Positions 22,580 through 34,400 of a stretch of 64,000 bases of DNA are shown piece after piece; within the stretch, counting starts at the first letter, position 1, and each line of letters starts with the position of its first letter. The notes under the pieces are model-generated. The model was not told the origin of the DNA, did no database searches, and saw only the letters and a program-made list of their open reading frames with translations. The DNA comes from Caprimulgus europaeus (lineage: Eukaryota > Chordata > Aves > Caprimulgiformes > Caprimulgidae), in NCBI GenBank assembly GCA_907165065.1, contig OU015524.1:61483295-61547294 (forward strand), in the 5' to 3' direction. Both the position numbers and the translations under genes were made by a program.

Positions 22580-25500
22580 CGAAACAATAACCCTTGTAAG
22601 AGCTAGTAGCTGTCTTCTCAAAAATAACCATGGATGGTCAAGGAAAGGGGAGTTAACAAAGTAGCAGCTCAATTAAATAACTTCCAAGCATTTTGTTTTT
22701 CTTCCTATGTGGCTAGGACAACCCTTATGAGGCAAGAGTGGATGCTATCAGTATTTATCACTGATATCAATAAAGCATCCGCACAGAAATGACTGAACAA
22801 GTTGACGTTAGTGCATTGAATCTGCTCCCATCAGCGACAGGTTTGCTGCGCTGCGTGTTAAATGCAGGCACCTGAGAAATGGGGCACTCGGATGTAAAGG
22901 CACCTGTACTTCTAACTTTGGATTTTAAGTGGTCTTGGCAGTGTAATATAAACTGAATTTATAACTGGTTAGTTTTCTATTTTAGTGCTGTACATATTAC
23001 ATTAAAGTGTCCTACTCAAGTATGCAGGATAAAATTTTGCAGTCACTGCTCCCCTGTGGCTCTCACCTGAACAAAAAATGTGTCGTATCACCGTGCTGAA
23101 CGACTTACTTTGCACAGGTTGAATGCACGAGCTAATGTCATGCACTGTGGTCTCACGGCCCAAGTGCACAAGATTATGCTCAGCATGAATTTTGGAGATT
23201 TATATCCAAAACACTTATATCCAACATCTAGGCACTACTTAAATTTTCACAGGCCCCCTCAAATACTGCCTGAAGTCTTTCAGCCCCTCTGTCAGTAAAA
23301 CCCCAGGTACTGAGGATCTCTCTGGTGAGTCTGTATCCACATTCCTGTGCTGCAGAGGTGTTCAGAGGCCTTCCTGGTGCCCAAGTCTCATTAGGACTCT
23401 CAAACAAAGCATCATCCTGAGCATCTGAACTACCAGATCTGGCCCTATGAGATATCCCTGCCAACTCATTGCCTCCTAAACATGGCTATGGCCAAGCAGG
23501 TTAAGGGTCTTTTTTTTTTCAGTAGGTGGACTACCTCCTTGACAGAGAACTCAGAAGATGAGCTTTGAGTTGAGTATTCCAACTGGGATACTCAATACTT
23601 TCCCATTTCCAGGTGGGAAAGATACCTCAGCATATCCCAGGAGCTTCGGGCTCATGATGGGGGTCTTTTTTTTTTAGTGTATCCTGGTCACTGAACCGCC
23701 TTTTCTCCTATGCCTGTCACTGGCAGTGTAAAGGCTTTTACTGACAGATATGGATGATTTAGCTGACTTTAGGCACTTCTGGTGGTATAGATTAGTACAG
23801 TCTAGCATTTATAGGGACATCAGGATGAAAGACAGCTGGCAAAATGGCTATCGCTTGCAATTGAATCAAGCACATAAGAAGTAGATATGAAGCCACTCCT
23901 ACATTTACACTAACTCCAACAAATGTTTTTCATTTCCATTTATTGCACTTCTACTTGCTCTAGGCTGTTGGTGGGTCAGCTGGTATCTGTACACCAAGTT
24001 GCATGGCAAGCAACTGACGAATGGCTAATCAAATCAGACATTCTTACTTCAATAACCACTCCTCGATAGCTGCCTCAGAGAGAGACAGTTTGCCCCTGAA
24101 GGTCTGCCTGCAGCGAAGGAGTAGCACTGCAGACCACCGGTCCCCTCCACCTCCAGGTAGCTCTTCTCTTCTGCTCAGCTGGGTGAGGGGGAGTACTGTG
24201 GGGGATGGGACCGAAGAAGTGCAGGAAGAAAGGATGGGCACATGGCTCACAGGCTGTAAATAGGACGCCTTACACCTTCTGTGTAGATCTAGAACCTCGC
24301 AGCCTGTGCTAAAGACTGTAACAGCAGGGACTCTCCATTCTTGCTTCCCCTGCAAACTGCCGACCACAGTGAGTCCTGCCTGGGGCTCCTCAGATCCACA
24401 CTGGGGTCAGTAGCTTGATGTAAGTGTTTTGATTTAACAGAGAACAGGCTGTTTGGTGCACCCAGCCCTGTTAAGAAGTGGCCTAGTACTTCAGATCACA
24501 CCAAAGGCTTGCCGAGCAGAGCACTGAAGTATCAAAAGACAAACTGACATTCTGTCTACACTAAAAATTTAGGAAGTGCTTTCTTCTTTTCTGTATCATA
24601 AGTTATCTATTAACATAGTGATTAGATGCCTTAGAAAGCCAGAAACATAGATAATATTCAGATCATCCATCTTCCCAGTCAGGAATTACTGTAATCATTT
24701 AAAAGCATCCCTTCCCCAAACAAAATGAATGTGTAAGCACAGCCAGTGCAGCAATCCCTCCCTGCACCACATTACAAGGAATTCCAGTGCAGCATAAGTA
24801 GTCATTAAGCCAATTGTTTTATATTAGTTTTTTGTCTTTCTACTAAGAAAAGAATCTCTGTCTATGAAAGATTTGCATCTTAGCAAAGAGACATCCAGAA
24901 GTGGTCGCAAAAAGGGAGAATCCAAATAAAAGTTCTCTCTTGCTGAACAGGAAGGAAAAAAATGCATGAACTCGAAGAGGTGTCTGGGCAGAGAGCAGAA
25001 AGCATCAGAGGGTCAAAATCCCCTAAGGACATTAGGGAAATACCAGAGTATATTTTTAAAAAATAGGCCCTACTAGCTTTAATGTTCCCACACAAGCAAA
25101 TCACAAGAGACAGGCTGGGCACTTATTTACATGGGAGCTTCAGAATGAGACGAGCCTCATGTGACTTTAGGGTTATGAGTAATGGGCCCAGAAAGCAGCA
25201 GAGAAAAATCAGTGGGATCTGGGGCATTTCATCTGAAATCCTTCCTCTGTGCAGCAGTTGCAGGTAGCAGCAGCAACTGGAGTTAAGCAGTCTCTCAACG
25301 CTGAAGGTGTCTCATGATGGAGGCTCTGCCTTTTCAGTGCACAGGGGCCGATAGCTGCGAGGCTGGTGGCTGTGAGCTGCCTCCATCTCCTGCTGGAGAC
25401 AGCCCTCCTGTTCTTTGCCCACTCTTTCAGCACTGAGGTGTCTGCCTGGTCCAGAAGTTTGATGAATAAAGTGGGCCTGTGAGTTGCATGAGTTGTAAAT

Positions 25501-26749
25501 AAAGGGGAAGGAGGGTACAGATAAACAGAGTCAGGTTTTGAAAAAGAGGAGCATGCTGTGCAGACGGGGTTGGTAAATCCAACAGGCTCTGCTCTGGGAG
25601 GACTGGGCTGATTTCAAGGTTGTACACTGTGAAAGCAAGGTTACATGGGTCCAGAGGGAGCTGGGCTAAACTGTAAGGAGAGCAGTGAGCCTGAGGAAGG
25701 TGGGCAGGCATCCAGAAGCATTGACTAGAGAGCCTGTGGCAAAAGTACTCAGGAACTTAACATCTACATGGTTTCAACTGGGGCAGTATTGAGGCATATG
25801 CTGAGGTGTGTTCCTGAACATCCCGATGGGATTAAAGAGTTAACCAGGACAGAGAACAGCTGATCCAGAGAGGTCAGCCCCTTAGGAAAGGGTCCTTTTT
25901 CCTGACTGCACAGGGATGTTTGCAGCCCCAAATTTATTATTTTTTTTCCCTCAGGTTACAGGCAACACCAAGAAGCCATGGTAGTGTACAGTATTGCCTG
26001 TTTAGGCAGAGATCTGGAACACTTGAGTGCCAGTACAGGCATCCTCATGCCACACCGAGAGAGCGGTACAGTGCAGAAATCCCCTGGCAGTGAGGCTGGG
26101 GTTGAGCCTGGGAGCTTGGGGTGAGATGAAAACACCATTTTCAAGTACTTTTTCAAGCAGCAGTTGGCAACTTGCTTTTCAGGAGCTATTGAGCAACCCA
26201 GATGCCAAGACTAGAAGGTGAGGGGCTTCCCTGCTGCCTCTGGTGAGGGGAGGTGGTAGGGCTGGCCTGTGCCTTTGGGGCTGCGCATGTGGCTGGGCAG
26301 AGGTGGGAATTACACGTTGTCTGTTATCACCACCTCCCAGGGTGGCATTCCAGTTAGGAATCCCTGGCATAACCGATGGATGAATGAAGAAAGCAAAGCC
26401 AAATCAGTCCAAGCTTAGCTTCTCTTGCAGCCTGGTTCTGACCATCCTTACTTTCCCACATACATAGTTCTGGGGACTGAAAATACTCTGCACCCATAGG
26501 AGCCAACTCTTTATGCACAATGACTGCATGGGTCTCCCATGGTACCAAGAGCTCTTCCCAAGGGGACAGTGACATAAGGTGGGAGTATGCAGTCACTTAC
26601 AGCAAGTTATCACCTCTTCAAAGCACTTGGCTACATCACCTGAACCAGTGAGCACTTGGTAATGTGCTGAATGGTGATCTTGAACAAAAATGCTTTCTTC
26701 AGGAGGTGTCACATGCTCAACTGTGCTCTGATTCATCAATATAAAACAG
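22580..26749. other. Intergenic up to the TNFAIP3 3' end, no gene seen
   Basis: No exon-like structure, RNA gene or recognised transposon. The stretch ends just past the inferred poly(A) site of TNFAIP3, which reads toward it from the right. Confidence 0.5.
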
Positions 26750-26754
26750 CAAAG

Positions 26755-28220
26755 TCAATCCTTCAATAATTTATTTATTTATATCAGAGAATGTTTGTCA
26801 ATTATACATTTAAGTTTGTAACTTTCAACACAACAGTAAATATACGTAAAAAAAAATCATAGCTGTGCAAATTTCAAGTTGCATTGTTTCAAATAATATA
26901 AATATTTTAATAAAACATAAGTTCACATTAAGGTTCACAAAATATATAAAATTTAACAGAAATAAGTCATGAGTTGTTTTTTTTTTTCTTTTTAAAAACT
27001 CTTTTTTCATAACTAGAAAAAGACTCTAAACTTGAGAAGCAACTTAGAAGAGGTATCACCTCCAAAATCATAGCAGCAAAAGATGCTGAAAACTTAAAAG
27101 GTGTGAAGGGAGAAGAGAGAAGCAGCTACCAGGCACAATGGTAAAGGCAAGGTCGCTAAAGGAAGTATTGCAGATTGAGAAGTGGATGCATGAACTCCAG
27201 GAGTAAAATCTCGACCCTAAAGCACTCCATTACCAAACTCCAAGCTGTTTGCACTATAACAGAATGATGTTGAGGATAACAGAAGGAAGTGTGGCAGAAA
27301 TGGGGGGGAGGATACGAACAGCAGCACTCATATTCCTGACAGTTACGATGCAAGAGAAGAGAATTGCTCCAGTTTCAGAACTGAAGCAGAGGACAAAGGG
27401 CTTTGGGGTTTTATTGTCTATTGGAGTCAGTTCTTTCCATATGAGTGGGGAATGGCAGGATTCAGTTTTCCTAGCACATGCATATGCTCATGAAAGTTGT
27501 TTCTGTAGTCGCCTGCCTTTCCAGTTGTCTTGGGATTTGGGAAAGGAACTACATGCTGGTTAGGTTAAGCATGGTAAAGGAGCAGACCACTGCTGGTCTT
27601 GTTTCAGGCTGCAGTTTGGTGAGGGCTCTGCAAACACAGAACCGCTCATTGTTACCACCCCGAACACCTGCGGGAGCTCCTGCCTTGATGAGCTCTGTAA
27701 GAACACCAGCAAGGACCCCACCACCCAAAGCAAGCTTCTTCAGACACAACTGCAAGTTGCATCAGCTTGTCCTGGGGGATCCCTCCCAGGCAAGACTTGT
27801 CTCTGACTGATGCATGCAAACACAAAGAGCCCCTGCACCTCCAACAGCAGCGCAGCTCCTTGCCTGGGAGGAGGGAAGGTATTGAGAAAGAGGCAGAACT
27901 GGGAAGTCCTTTGGATTCAAATGCTTTATACTTCCTCCTGGGAAGTCCAAGAATTAAATATGGCATTGTAGGAGCTTAGTCATGAATGACAACTCTGTGC
28001 AGAAAGCAACCTGCCCTTCTCAGCAGCCCTTGTATGCAGTGTTTAGAGGAAGTAGGTATCTATTCCCATTCTTGGGAATAAACAGGAACATGAGCAGAGA
28101 GCTTGTATTTCCCTCCGCCCACTCACTCCCAGGACTATTGAGTGTTTTGAACATAGCACCATTTCAGTGAAGGAAGTAGCTGGTATGGCTTTCTTGTTCT
28201 TTACCAACTCCTCCCCTCCG
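26755..28220 (-). other. TNFAIP3: TNFAIP3 3'UTR (inferred)
   Basis: The sequence lies between the TAG stop and the AATAAA pair. The distal third is very AU-rich. On the transcript strand ATTTA pentamers occur at 26837-26841, 26899-26903 and 27955-27959. Such elements are typical of rapidly degraded immune mRNAs, and A20 mRNA is known to be short-lived, but these pentamers are scattered rather than clustered. No intron is evident. The exact cleavage site is inferred. Confidence 0.6.
26770..26779 (-). terminator. TNFAIP3: Overlapping poly(A) signals of TNFAIP3
   Basis: The minus strand reads AATAAATAAA here, two overlapping canonical AATAAA hexamers. Cleavage would be expected about 10-30 nt further on, around 26745-26760. 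The signal is 1.44 kb after the stop codon, a plausible 3'UTR length for this gene. Another AATAAA on the minus strand near 27410 could give a shorter form. Confidence 0.65.
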
Positions 28221-28487
28221 CTAGCCATAGATCTGTTTGAACTGGTAGCATTCATTGCAGTAGCCATGGCACTTGGCATTGCCATAGTGATCACAAGCAG
28301 GGGCTCGGCAGCGTTGCTTCGGGGTCTCCTCGGCAGCCGGGTCCCTGGCACTCCCTGAGAGGCGCTGGCACTCCGGGCACAAGTCACTGCTTTGGCAGGC
28401 CAGGTTGTTTCTACACGAAGCCACAGCACACTGTCTCTTCTGGCTACTCAGTGCTGCTCGCTGCAGATCTCTGTGCTGTCCCGTTCT
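28221..28487 (-). CDS. TNFAIP3: TNFAIP3 exon 9 (zinc fingers 6-7, stop)
   Basis: The acceptor is the less common CAAG form (GTTTTTCAAG) at 28488-28490. It is the only nearby AG that keeps the frame. The 267 nt encode residues 708-795 and TAG. ZnF6 spans Cys727-Cys747. ZnF7 ([20 protein letters not shown], then Cys787) is almost identical to human and is the linear-ubiquitin-binding finger. The tail is YQFKQIYG. Confidence 0.95.
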   Translation of the reverse strand, partial: RTGQHRDLQRAALSSQKRQCAVASCRNNLACQSSDLCPECQRLSGSARDPAAEETPKQRCRAPACDHYGNAKCHGYCNECYQFKQIYG

Positions 28488-31400
28488 CTTGAAAAACAGT
28501 AAAACACATTGTCAGTTGCCGCGCTGGCAGCACAAGTAGCTTTTCATTTACTTTCACCTCTGCTAATGGTTTGCATAGGTAACCACTGGGGGCTGTTGCA
28601 GACACATGCTTCTTATGAAAAGTACAATGCTAAGAGCAAATCTGGGCTTTACTGAAGAAAATAACAAAATTCTGTCATTTCTTAGGAAAAAAAAGTGACT
28701 TTTATCGTTGGTAGCTCTCAATTCAAACCAAGCCAATAAAAAAAAACAAAAACGGAACTAAGTACAATCTGCAATGGGCTCGATGAAAAAGGCAACATGG
28801 AGCAGACTAAATCCATTAATGCAGCTGCATAGCTCTAAGGGTAAAAATGAAAATCTCTCCCTGATCAGCAAAGAAACCAACTGTCAGTTCAATTGCTTCT
28901 ATTGAAATTGCTGGCAAAATCCCAGCCGAGGTAAAACTGAACATGGCCACGATAATCCTAAACTGAGAATGCCTTTTAAGGGTGCTGCTCAGTCGCAGCA
29001 GGAAAAAATAATGAGATTCTCTAGGCTTGTCTTTCCACAATATTTAGGATGCAGTCACGTGAGGATATTCTAGTACACACCCCGAGCTCTTCACGCAAGA
29101 GAAAAAATGTGCAGCGCTAAACAAGACGAAGATTTCGAAAAGTTCATGCTTACTTCTGGCTGTCTCACCAGCTGTTCTTCTGTCCTCCTGGCTTCCTGAA
29201 ATCGCTGGCTCTGGGCTTTAATGAAGCAGTTCTGGCAGTATCCCTCAAGCATCGTGCTGCCCAGGGTGCCGCAGTCGCGCCGCTGGCAGGACACGGTGTT
29301 ACGGAAGGCGGCAGCGGAGGTCCCCGGCTGACCTGCTGCCAAGGAATTCTTCTGAGATCTCCTCTGGTGGCGTAGCAAAGCGCTGTCTGTAATGCAAAGT
29401 AAGAACAGGAGGAGTTTGAACGTGCCCAATAGATCTGATGACCCAAAGCAACTGTGAAAAGGTCCCTAGTTTAAGAATACAAAATAAAACTAATACTCAA
29501 ACATGGGTTTTGGTCAATCCTGAGACCCCTCAGTTGATGCACTTTCCTCCATGTTACATAAATTAGGGAGATAACACAGCCTGGTTTTCATATCAGAAGT
29601 TGTTGAAACAGCTGATCTGGGAAAAATCTGCCCTTGGTGGGAAAACTAGATCCCACTGAAGTCAAGAGGAATTTCATCTTTGGCTTCAGCATGTCATGCA
29701 TGATCTAACCCAACACTTCACTCTCAACCTCCCCCATTTCAGGAACATTGGGTAATGGAAGTACAAACCACACAGAGCTTAATGGGAAAAAGTGCCTTAC
29801 ACATTTTAGCCTCATGCAGCAGTCTTATATATTCCACAACCAGAAGGAAAAATAAATCATTGTGAACAACACTGGAAAATAAGCTGTTGCAAGGTGGCGT
29901 AGAACTTCCCTAATTTAAAAGGAGGTGTAAAGCGCAGCACTGGCACGCTTGTGTGCAATGAAACAGTCTTAAGCAGTAATTCTCTCTTACATGTGCCTTT
30001 CACCCTCTACCCAAGGGAACTTTGCCCGTATAACAGAGCAGTAGCATTTCATGCTGTGATTTATTCACAGGCTATTACCTTTCTGAAGGCCTGCCTTTAT
30101 GTGCATGTGCATGATACTACCAAGAAAGTTTTCAAGGTAGATTGTAACAATACACTCCTAAGTTGCTCCAAAATACAACCACATTAGCTACAGTCAAATT
30201 CTACTTGCACTGCTTATCAAGGTGATTTCAGTAGTTACTCCAGAGTGTTATACCTGTTACAACCAGAATGGATACAGATTTCCAGATTCATCCCAAGCTT
30301 TCTAAAAGCCTTGCTAACATAACTGGTTTTCAGAAGCATCAATACAATAGCATTTCCCTCACTGACTCCTATAACTTTTCTAGCTGTGAAGAAAATCTGT
30401 ACCAAACCATGACTGCAGCAGACAGTGGGAAGGGATCAAAACCCACACTCTCTTGAGCTAGTTTTGCTTACATGAAAGCCAATGGGAAGTTTTACAAGAG
30501 ATTTCACAGATTTCCCACATTGTCACTGTGTGCCCCTTTACAGGATAGTAACAGCCAAAAAAGCACCTTTGCCTTGGACTGCTGCTTCTGTCACCCCCTG
30601 TCCTTTTAGCACCCAGCACACACAGAGCTCCATAGCTCGAGGAGGTTGATCTGCAGCCAAAGTGTGACGAAGCTCACCCCATCTCCACTTACCGTGGTTT
30701 TCCCTGTACTCAAAGAAACAGAGTGTGCAAAAGCCCTCATTCTGTGAGGTCCCAAAAAACTTGCAGCCAGGTTTCCTGCAGAGGTTACCTCCCCTCTTCT
30801 CCTTGGGAGGCAGCGCTGGAGGTGAGGGCTCCTCGCCCTGGCTGTTGGGAGCCTGATGGCAGGAGTGCTGAAGGAGGATCTGCGAGATCTGGGACGGGTC
30901 AGACGTCGACCTCTGATGGCACGTGGGCAGGAAAGCGGGGCTGCCGTTTGAGGAGCGCTCTGTAGTCCTTTTGAAGCAAGTGCTACAAATGCCATTGAAG
31001 GTCCTGTTAGCCTTCTGACAGCACACCTTGCATGTGGCATAGTCTAAATGTCTCCGGTCATCCAGGTTGTTGGAATGACCGAGCTGTCTGGAGTTGTAGC
31101 AGCGTTCACAAAGCCCATTGTGTTGCACGTTCAATGTAAAGGGGCAGTCTGGTGTCCTGCATTTCATGGCCGTGGTCTCGCTGTATAGGAAAAGGCTCGG
31201 AGCAGTGGGAGGTGCAGAGCGAGGCCCTGTTACAGGCTCTTCAGATGTCCATCCCCCAGGTTCACAAATGTCCCCCGACCCAGCTGCCTTTAGTTTCTCG
31301 GGTGCTGCTTTGGAGGTCTGCTTTCCTCCTTTGCCTCCCTGGAACCTCCGCTCAAAGCACTCATGGCAGTAGGGCTGGGTGTTCACAGACATGTAGAAAG

Positions 31401-34400
31401 GGCAGTTTGGTGTTTCACATTTCACCTGTAAGAGGGAGAGCTGGGAAAAAGACAGTTCCTGCCTGTTCCTGGAGCAGGTCTCTCTCCTAGCAGGTTCAGT
31501 GTTCTCCTGCCACTTCTTGTACTCATGCTGCACCAGTTGAAAGTAATCTTCCACAAGGTTTATTTCTTTGGGTAGGTTGCCTTCATCTAACCTGACAACC
31601 AAAAAAGGAAGATTGCATCAGTAGTTGAAAAGGACAGATGGTGGGGGTGGAGGCAAATACAAGCAACGGGAGGAGGAAATGTAGATTTAATGCACTTCCA
31701 TATTACTCAGCTAGAAGATCTAGGATGCTGAACTGCTGTTGTAAATGGAAATTATTTTAAAAGCAGGTGTTCAGCAATGTCAAATGGAGACTTTCACATC
31801 TAAAGAAATGGTCTGACACAATGATAAACACAAGTATTCTTAAAAGATTTTCTAAGTGAGAGTTTTCTGTCCAAGCTGTTTGCAGGAAGAATATGGATAA
31901 TCTCTCATAAGTCAAAAGAAAAATCCCCCCCAATCCTGAATTCCTCTGAAGACCAGTGCACAGCTGAGCTGAGATTAGAATAGAAGACCCCTCTCTTCAC
32001 CAGCCCATACTAAGAACAAGCCTTTCGTACTGTGGGCTCAGCATTTCATGATACAGTTTATTATGAAATCTGCTCCTGTTTTTGCCCTGTTGGGTCTCTG
32101 TCTACTAGCAGAATTCTTCAAACAAACTATGAGGCTCAGTGCAGTGTGTGTAACACTAGAATCACAGGATGTTAGGGATTGGAAGGGACCTTGAAAGATC
32201 ATCAAGTCCAATTCCCCATCTATCACACCATCCCTTCTCTGCCCCTGACCACAAGGAAAACCCACACTCGATATTCACCAGGCCACAGCTGGGTGGATGA
32301 GGAGCTAGCATTACTGGTAACACTCAAGAACACAACCATGTAGGGAGACTAGGGAAGCTGGATTGCTACTCTTCACATATGCATAAATCCTTTGGATAGG
32401 AGGACTTCAATTTTCAAGGCTTCCAAACAACCACTCCCTATGTGGTAATGGAAGCAAAGACAGAGGACACAGGGAGTTGCTTCCCTCCCACACTTGTGAA
32501 GGGGCTGGGCGGACACTGCTGCCAGTGTTCCCTAAATGTGAGAGGCCCATGGGTGCCACCAGCTTTCCCCTACACATTACTGATGCTCAACCGTCATGCA
32601 GACGAGTGCAGACACCAGTTCCTCCACCAGCCACAACTTCCTGCCTACTGCCACCCTGCAACAGCCCAGGGTGTCAAGGCATCTGCCCTAAGAACACACC
32701 GTCAAGTACTTTCCCTAGGGCAGCCAAAATTACACCAGCTGTCCTTTATGCAATGTGCCCTTAAACAAAGTGCAAGAGTTTGGTCTAACTAGTTCCTGGG
32801 TTTAACTACTTCTCAGCAACCCTCTTGGGTAATCTAAAAGTCAGTGAAACTAATCCATTTGGTTTACTCTTCTAAAATACTAGTTTCAGTCTGCTAAGTC
32901 TGAAGACATTTTTGCCTTTATATTTGAGACTGCTCTGAGCTCATATCACTTCAAAGCATGTCAACAGTAATGGCAGTATTTCATATTTCAGAGGGTAAAC
33001 ACTTGTGCTACCACGGAAGGAAGGAAAGACCGAAAGAATACACTGGGCTGCCTGTCTTCTCCCACCTCTGTAAACAAGAAAACTTTGAGGAAATAGGAAT
33101 AACACTCACTTTGCAGCATTAACTAGATGAGTTGTACCATGATCCCAGCCTCGCACTGGAATTTCTATCACTACCAAGTAGTCTTTCAGCAGCTGCTCTT
33201 TCTCCCTCTCCTCCGCCTCTGTCAGAAAGTGCACGCTCAAATCCTCAAATCTGCCTCGCTCACTGGTGACCAGAGGGACAGCCCGGATTTCTGTGGGAAA
33301 ACAAGACAGATCAGCATATATATATATTTTTTTTACCAGGCAGGAGTAACCATCAGATGCAACACATGGAGATGTCACCACTGCTCCTGAATTTTGGAGA
33401 GAGAATGGCTGGCAATAGCAACCGGTTTCTAAACAGTGCCACGGGGGGAGGACAGACATATCTGCACCACAAACCTAGGCCATCCCATGGGAGTTTTAAT
33501 GTCCCCATAGCAATTTTCCTCTCAGTGTGAGCAGCATTGTAGACCTTAGTTTATGATACCTTTTCATGGGATGATGCCCTAACCTGAACCCAGAGAACTG
33601 CTATCTGCTCAGAAGAGATGCATTAAAACCAGTAAAGCACACATCTCCTTATCCCTGACAGCTAGCCATACACTGCTGTGAGATCATGACCTTCAGAGCT
33701 CCTTCTCTTATGATGAGGCATGGAAAGGAAGCCAGAACACAATGAAGCAGAGGTCACCCTTTGACTGATCCCAGCCTGCAAGAGTTGTACCAGCATTTTC
33801 AAGACAATCTTTAGTTTCTATCCAGATTTACAGACAAAGCTGTTTCTGCTCACATTTTAAGAACATGTTTCAAAGGAATCTTTTACATTTATTTTAACCT
33901 CTGAAATGCAAATCTAAATCAGATTATATTTTAAATGCTTTATCAGCATTATGATATTGAAGGAACTACATAAATATCAAACAAAGTAATTGAAAAATAC
34001 CTGGCCCACTGTCCTTCAGAGTTACTAGTGGTGTAAAATGCATATTGTCGTAGCCAAGCACAATTGGGTATCTGTAGCACTCTTCAGCTGGCCAAAGGAG
34101 AGGCAAGTAAATACCACCAACATTCAGAGGAGCAAAACTGGAGCCCGACTCTAAACTTCTCACCACTTTATCTGCATAAAGAAGAAAAAAAGCCCAACAA
34201 ATAAACACAAATAAGTATGTGCTATAGGCAAGAGCAATCATATTCTGGGTGTTCTAGAATAATTGCTGAAAACTCCTGGTTCTGAAACACATCTACCTGA
34301 AAACAACAGTGAGCAAAGTAAGACTACTAACACAGCACAGAGTAACATGGTCCCTACTGCGAGATGACTGTCTGGGCCACTCACCTGCAAGGACAATGAC

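Noticed and set aside
30538-30690. Continuation of the exon 7 open frame past its donor
   Set aside because: Similarity to A20 stops exactly at the GTAAGT donor, and the A20 sequence resumes in exon 8.
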